From an uncultured Flavobacteriaceae bacterium (lineage in GTDB: Bacteria > Bacteroidota > Bacteroidia > Flavobacteriales > Flavobacteriaceae): a stretch of DNA of 64,000 bases. Where the stretch lies: the NCBI GenBank assembly GCA_905479065.1, contig CAJQLB010000027.1, positions 124,001 through 188,000 of the forward strand, given 5' to 3'. Position numbers and translations under genes: made by a program. Below, piece after piece: positions 62,387-64,000 of this stretch (position 1 is its first letter; every line of letters begins with the position of its first letter). The notes beneath the pieces were generated by a model. The model was not told the origin of the DNA, ran no database searches, and worked only from the letters and a program-made list of their open reading frames with translations.

Positions 62387-63167
62387 ACTACATACACATA
62401 TAATTAGCAAACTCTTTTTGGTACTGCTTGTCATTAATTTTGTGGGATGTAAGTCTGTGAAAAATGTTGTGTTAAACAACGATATCAATACGAGTCTTAC
62501 AACGAAGCAGATTATTAAAGAACATTATAAAAAAGACCCTCAGTTTAAAACACTCCAATCGCGAGTGAAAGTTGAGTTTGCTCAAGGAGAAAATTCACAA
62601 TCTTATTCAGTGAATCTACGTGTAGAAAAAAATAAAACAATATGGTTAAGTGCTACTTTGGGGATAGTTAGAGTAAAAATTACCCCTTTAAAAGTACAAT
62701 TCTATAATAAGTTAGATAATACATATTTTGACGGAAACTTTTCAATTATAAATAGCTTATTTGGGACAGAGCTAGATTTTAAAAATGTACAAAACATATT
62801 GTTAGGTAATGCCATTTATGGCTTAAAAGATGGCAAATATAATCATGCGATTTATGAAGATTCATTTGTACTATCACCGAAGAGACAAAGAGCATTGTTT
62901 GAAATTTTTTATCTTCTAAATCCTAAAAATTTCAAGATGAATTCTCAGCAATTTTCACAGCCAGAAGCACGTCGAATGTTACAAATAGATTATAAAAAAT
63001 ACCAAGAAATTGATTCGAAATTAATACCTCAATTCTTAAAGATAATTGTACTTGAAAGGGATGAAGAGACTACTCTCAAAATGGAATTTAAATCTGTAAC
63101 TATGAATACAGATTTAAGATTTCCTTTTAGAATACCTCAAGGATTTAAAGAAATTATGATAAAATGA
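62376..63167 (+). CDS. DUF4292 family lipoprotein
   Basis: 263 residues with an SPII signal (FVGC, Cys25). The mature part resembles LolB/LolA-like incomplete beta-barrels of family DUF4292: YKKDPQFKTLQSRVKVEF, KTIWLSATLGIVRVKITP, then YFDGNFSIINSLFGTELDFKNVQNILLGN. A role in moving lipids or lipoproteins is suggested by fold analogy only. It overlaps the TPR gene by 11 bp and the EnvC-like gene by 4 bp (ATGA), so the three are tightly coupled. Confidence 0.8.
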   Translation: MDSKLHTHIISKLFLVLLVINFVGCKSVKNVVLNNDINTSLTTKQIIKEHYKKDPQFKTLQSRVKVEFAQGENSQSYSVNLRVEKNKTIWLSATLGIVRVKITPLKVQFYNKLDNTYFDGNFSIINSLFGTELDFKNVQNILLGNAIYGLKDGKYNHAIYEDSFVLSPKRQRALFEIFYLLNPKNFKMNSQQFSQPEARRMLQIDYKKYQEIDSKLIPQFLKIIVLERDEETTLKMEFKSVTMNTDLRFPFRIPQGFKEIMIK

Positions 63168-64000
63168 CATTTTTCAAAAGTAACTTTTTAAAAATATTTC
63201 TTCTTTTAACTGTCTGTTTTTCTTATTCTCAAAACTCAAAACAACAGGAGTTGGAGAGAAAGAGGCAAGAATATCTTCGTCAAATAAAAAAAATAGAAAC
63301 ACTATTATTTCAAGGGAATAAAGAAAAAACCTCGGTAGTTTCTTTGGTTGAAAACCTAAGTTTTAAGGTGACAGTAAGAAAAAATTTGATTGCAATTACA
63401 AATCAGCAGGCAAACCTTTTGACCAGAGAAATAAATAACAATCAGAAAACAATCACAAAATTGAGAGATCGGTTAACAATTTTAAAGGAAGAATATGCTT
63501 CTATGATTGTTAAGTCCTACAAGAGCAAATCCGAACAAAGCAAGGTGATGTTTTTATTGTCATCAAGTAACTTTCAGCAGGCTTATCGAAGACTTGAGTA
63601 TATAAAACAATATGCGCTTTATCAAAAAAAACAAGGTGAACAAATTAAGTCTAAAACAATTGAATTACAAGCTTTAAACCAAAATTTACTATACCAAAAA
63701 AAGGACAAAGAGGCACTTATTAAAGAAAATAAATTAGAAAAAAATAGACTGGAAATTGAGATCGAAGAACAAGAAGCTTTGGTGAGCTCTATTAAAAATG
63801 ACCTAAGGAAATACACATCCCAAATCAAATTAAAACAGCAAGAGATAAGTAAGATTGATAGACAAATAGCAAAAATCATTCGTGATGCGATGGCTGCTTC
63901 TAATGTGAAAGCGGGTAAATCCAAAGGCTCTAAAACCTTTGTTCTAACGCCAGAAGATAAGCAACTTGCTGCAAGTTTTACAGCGAACAAAGGAAAGTTA
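63164..64000 (+). CDS. EnvC-like murein hydrolase activator, 5' part
   Basis: 279 codons to the window end with no stop, so the gene continues beyond. A signal peptide (1-22, ending CFSYSQ) precedes a long coiled coil (about 24-240) rich in Gln/Lys/Glu, with the EnvC-family stretch MIVKSYKSKSEQSKVMFLLSSSNFQQAYRRLEYIKQY. The last visible segment, TPEDKQLAASFTANKGKL, is the conserved linker into the C-terminal M23 domain, which should start just past base 64000. EnvC proteins activate amidases for septal peptidoglycan cleavage. The ATG is in an ATGA overlap with the DUF4292 gene. Confidence 0.88.
   Translation, partial: MTFFKSNFLKIFLLLTVCFSYSQNSKQQELERKRQEYLRQIKKIETLLFQGNKEKTSVVSLVENLSFKVTVRKNLIAITNQQANLLTREINNNQKTITKLRDRLTILKEEYASMIVKSYKSKSEQSKVMFLLSSSNFQQAYRRLEYIKQYALYQKKQGEQIKSKTIELQALNQNLLYQKKDKEALIKENKLEKNRLEIEIEEQEALVSSIKNDLRKYTSQIKLKQQEISKIDRQIAKIIRDAMAASNVKAGKSKGSKTFVLTPEDKQLAASFTANKGKL

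Overview
The window looks like a chromosomal segment of a Flavobacteriaceae member (Bacteroidota). The evidence is the A/T-rich sequence, the near absence of Shine-Dalgarno sites, and short leaders preceded by the Bacteroidota -7 box TAnnTTTG. It also carries type IX secretion (T9SS) genes (a SprE/PorW lipoprotein and a protein with a C-terminal T9SS sorting domain), many SPII lipoproteins, families largely confined to this phylum (DUF4175, DUF4837, DUF4292, DUF4254, DUF6341/DUF6427), and a split ATP synthase operon without atpD/atpC. No insertion sequence, prophage, CRISPR array or rRNA operon is visible. The only tRNA is tRNA-Cys.

Layout. 0-6.6 kb: tail of a GIN-domain protein, a LysE-type exporter, tRNA-Cys, folB with a Zn-ribbon gene, glnS, an SPFH protein and gltX. 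6.8-24.6 kb: housekeeping and envelope genes, namely a large DUF4175 membrane protein, ybeY, mnmG, a methyltransferase, an OmpH-like lipoprotein, a lipid kinase, holB, pgk, an MltD-like transglycosylase, DUF4837, tatA, an M23 peptidase, a GH3-family protein and a protein with a nucleoside-phosphorylase-like C-terminus. Two parS palindromes flank mnmG, which suggests that this part lies in the origin-proximal domain of the chromosome.

24.65-38.6 kb: a surface-polysaccharide locus. It has a Wzz-like chain-length protein, two sulfotransferases, a Wzx-type flippase, two GT2 glycosyltransferases, two overlapping Wzy/WaaL-like membrane proteins, a WecG/TagA-type transferase, a UDP-glucuronate decarboxylase, a WcaJ-type initiating sugar transferase and a PaaK/CapK-like adenylate-forming enzyme. 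Two small lipoproteins of unknown function sit next to the sulfotransferases. The likely product is a sulfated, xylose-containing glycan made by a Wzx/Wzy route. No Wza-type exporter or Wzc kinase is in the window.

38.6-44.5 kb: short alternating transcription units (purD, DUF6341, DUF6427, upp, DUF4254-GT9, PaaE-like reductase) whose convergent partners overlap at their 3' ends. 44.8-53.5 kb: sprE, bactofilin, atpZ, a small membrane protein and atpBEFHAG, with a strong promoter before atpB and a hairpin-plus-T-tract between atpE and atpF. 53.6-58.3 kb: a 1325-residue T9SS-secreted propeller protein and a surface-type lipoprotein. 58.4-64 kb: a small lipoprotein, a second flippase, dut, a TPR protein, a DUF4292 lipoprotein and the start of an EnvC-like murein hydrolase activator cut by the window end.

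Nothing here is clearly an undescribed defence or mobile system. The points most worth following up are the parS pair, the sulfated-glycan locus with its orphan lipoproteins, the palindrome over the atp promoter, the atpE-atpF terminator and the run of overlapping convergent genes.
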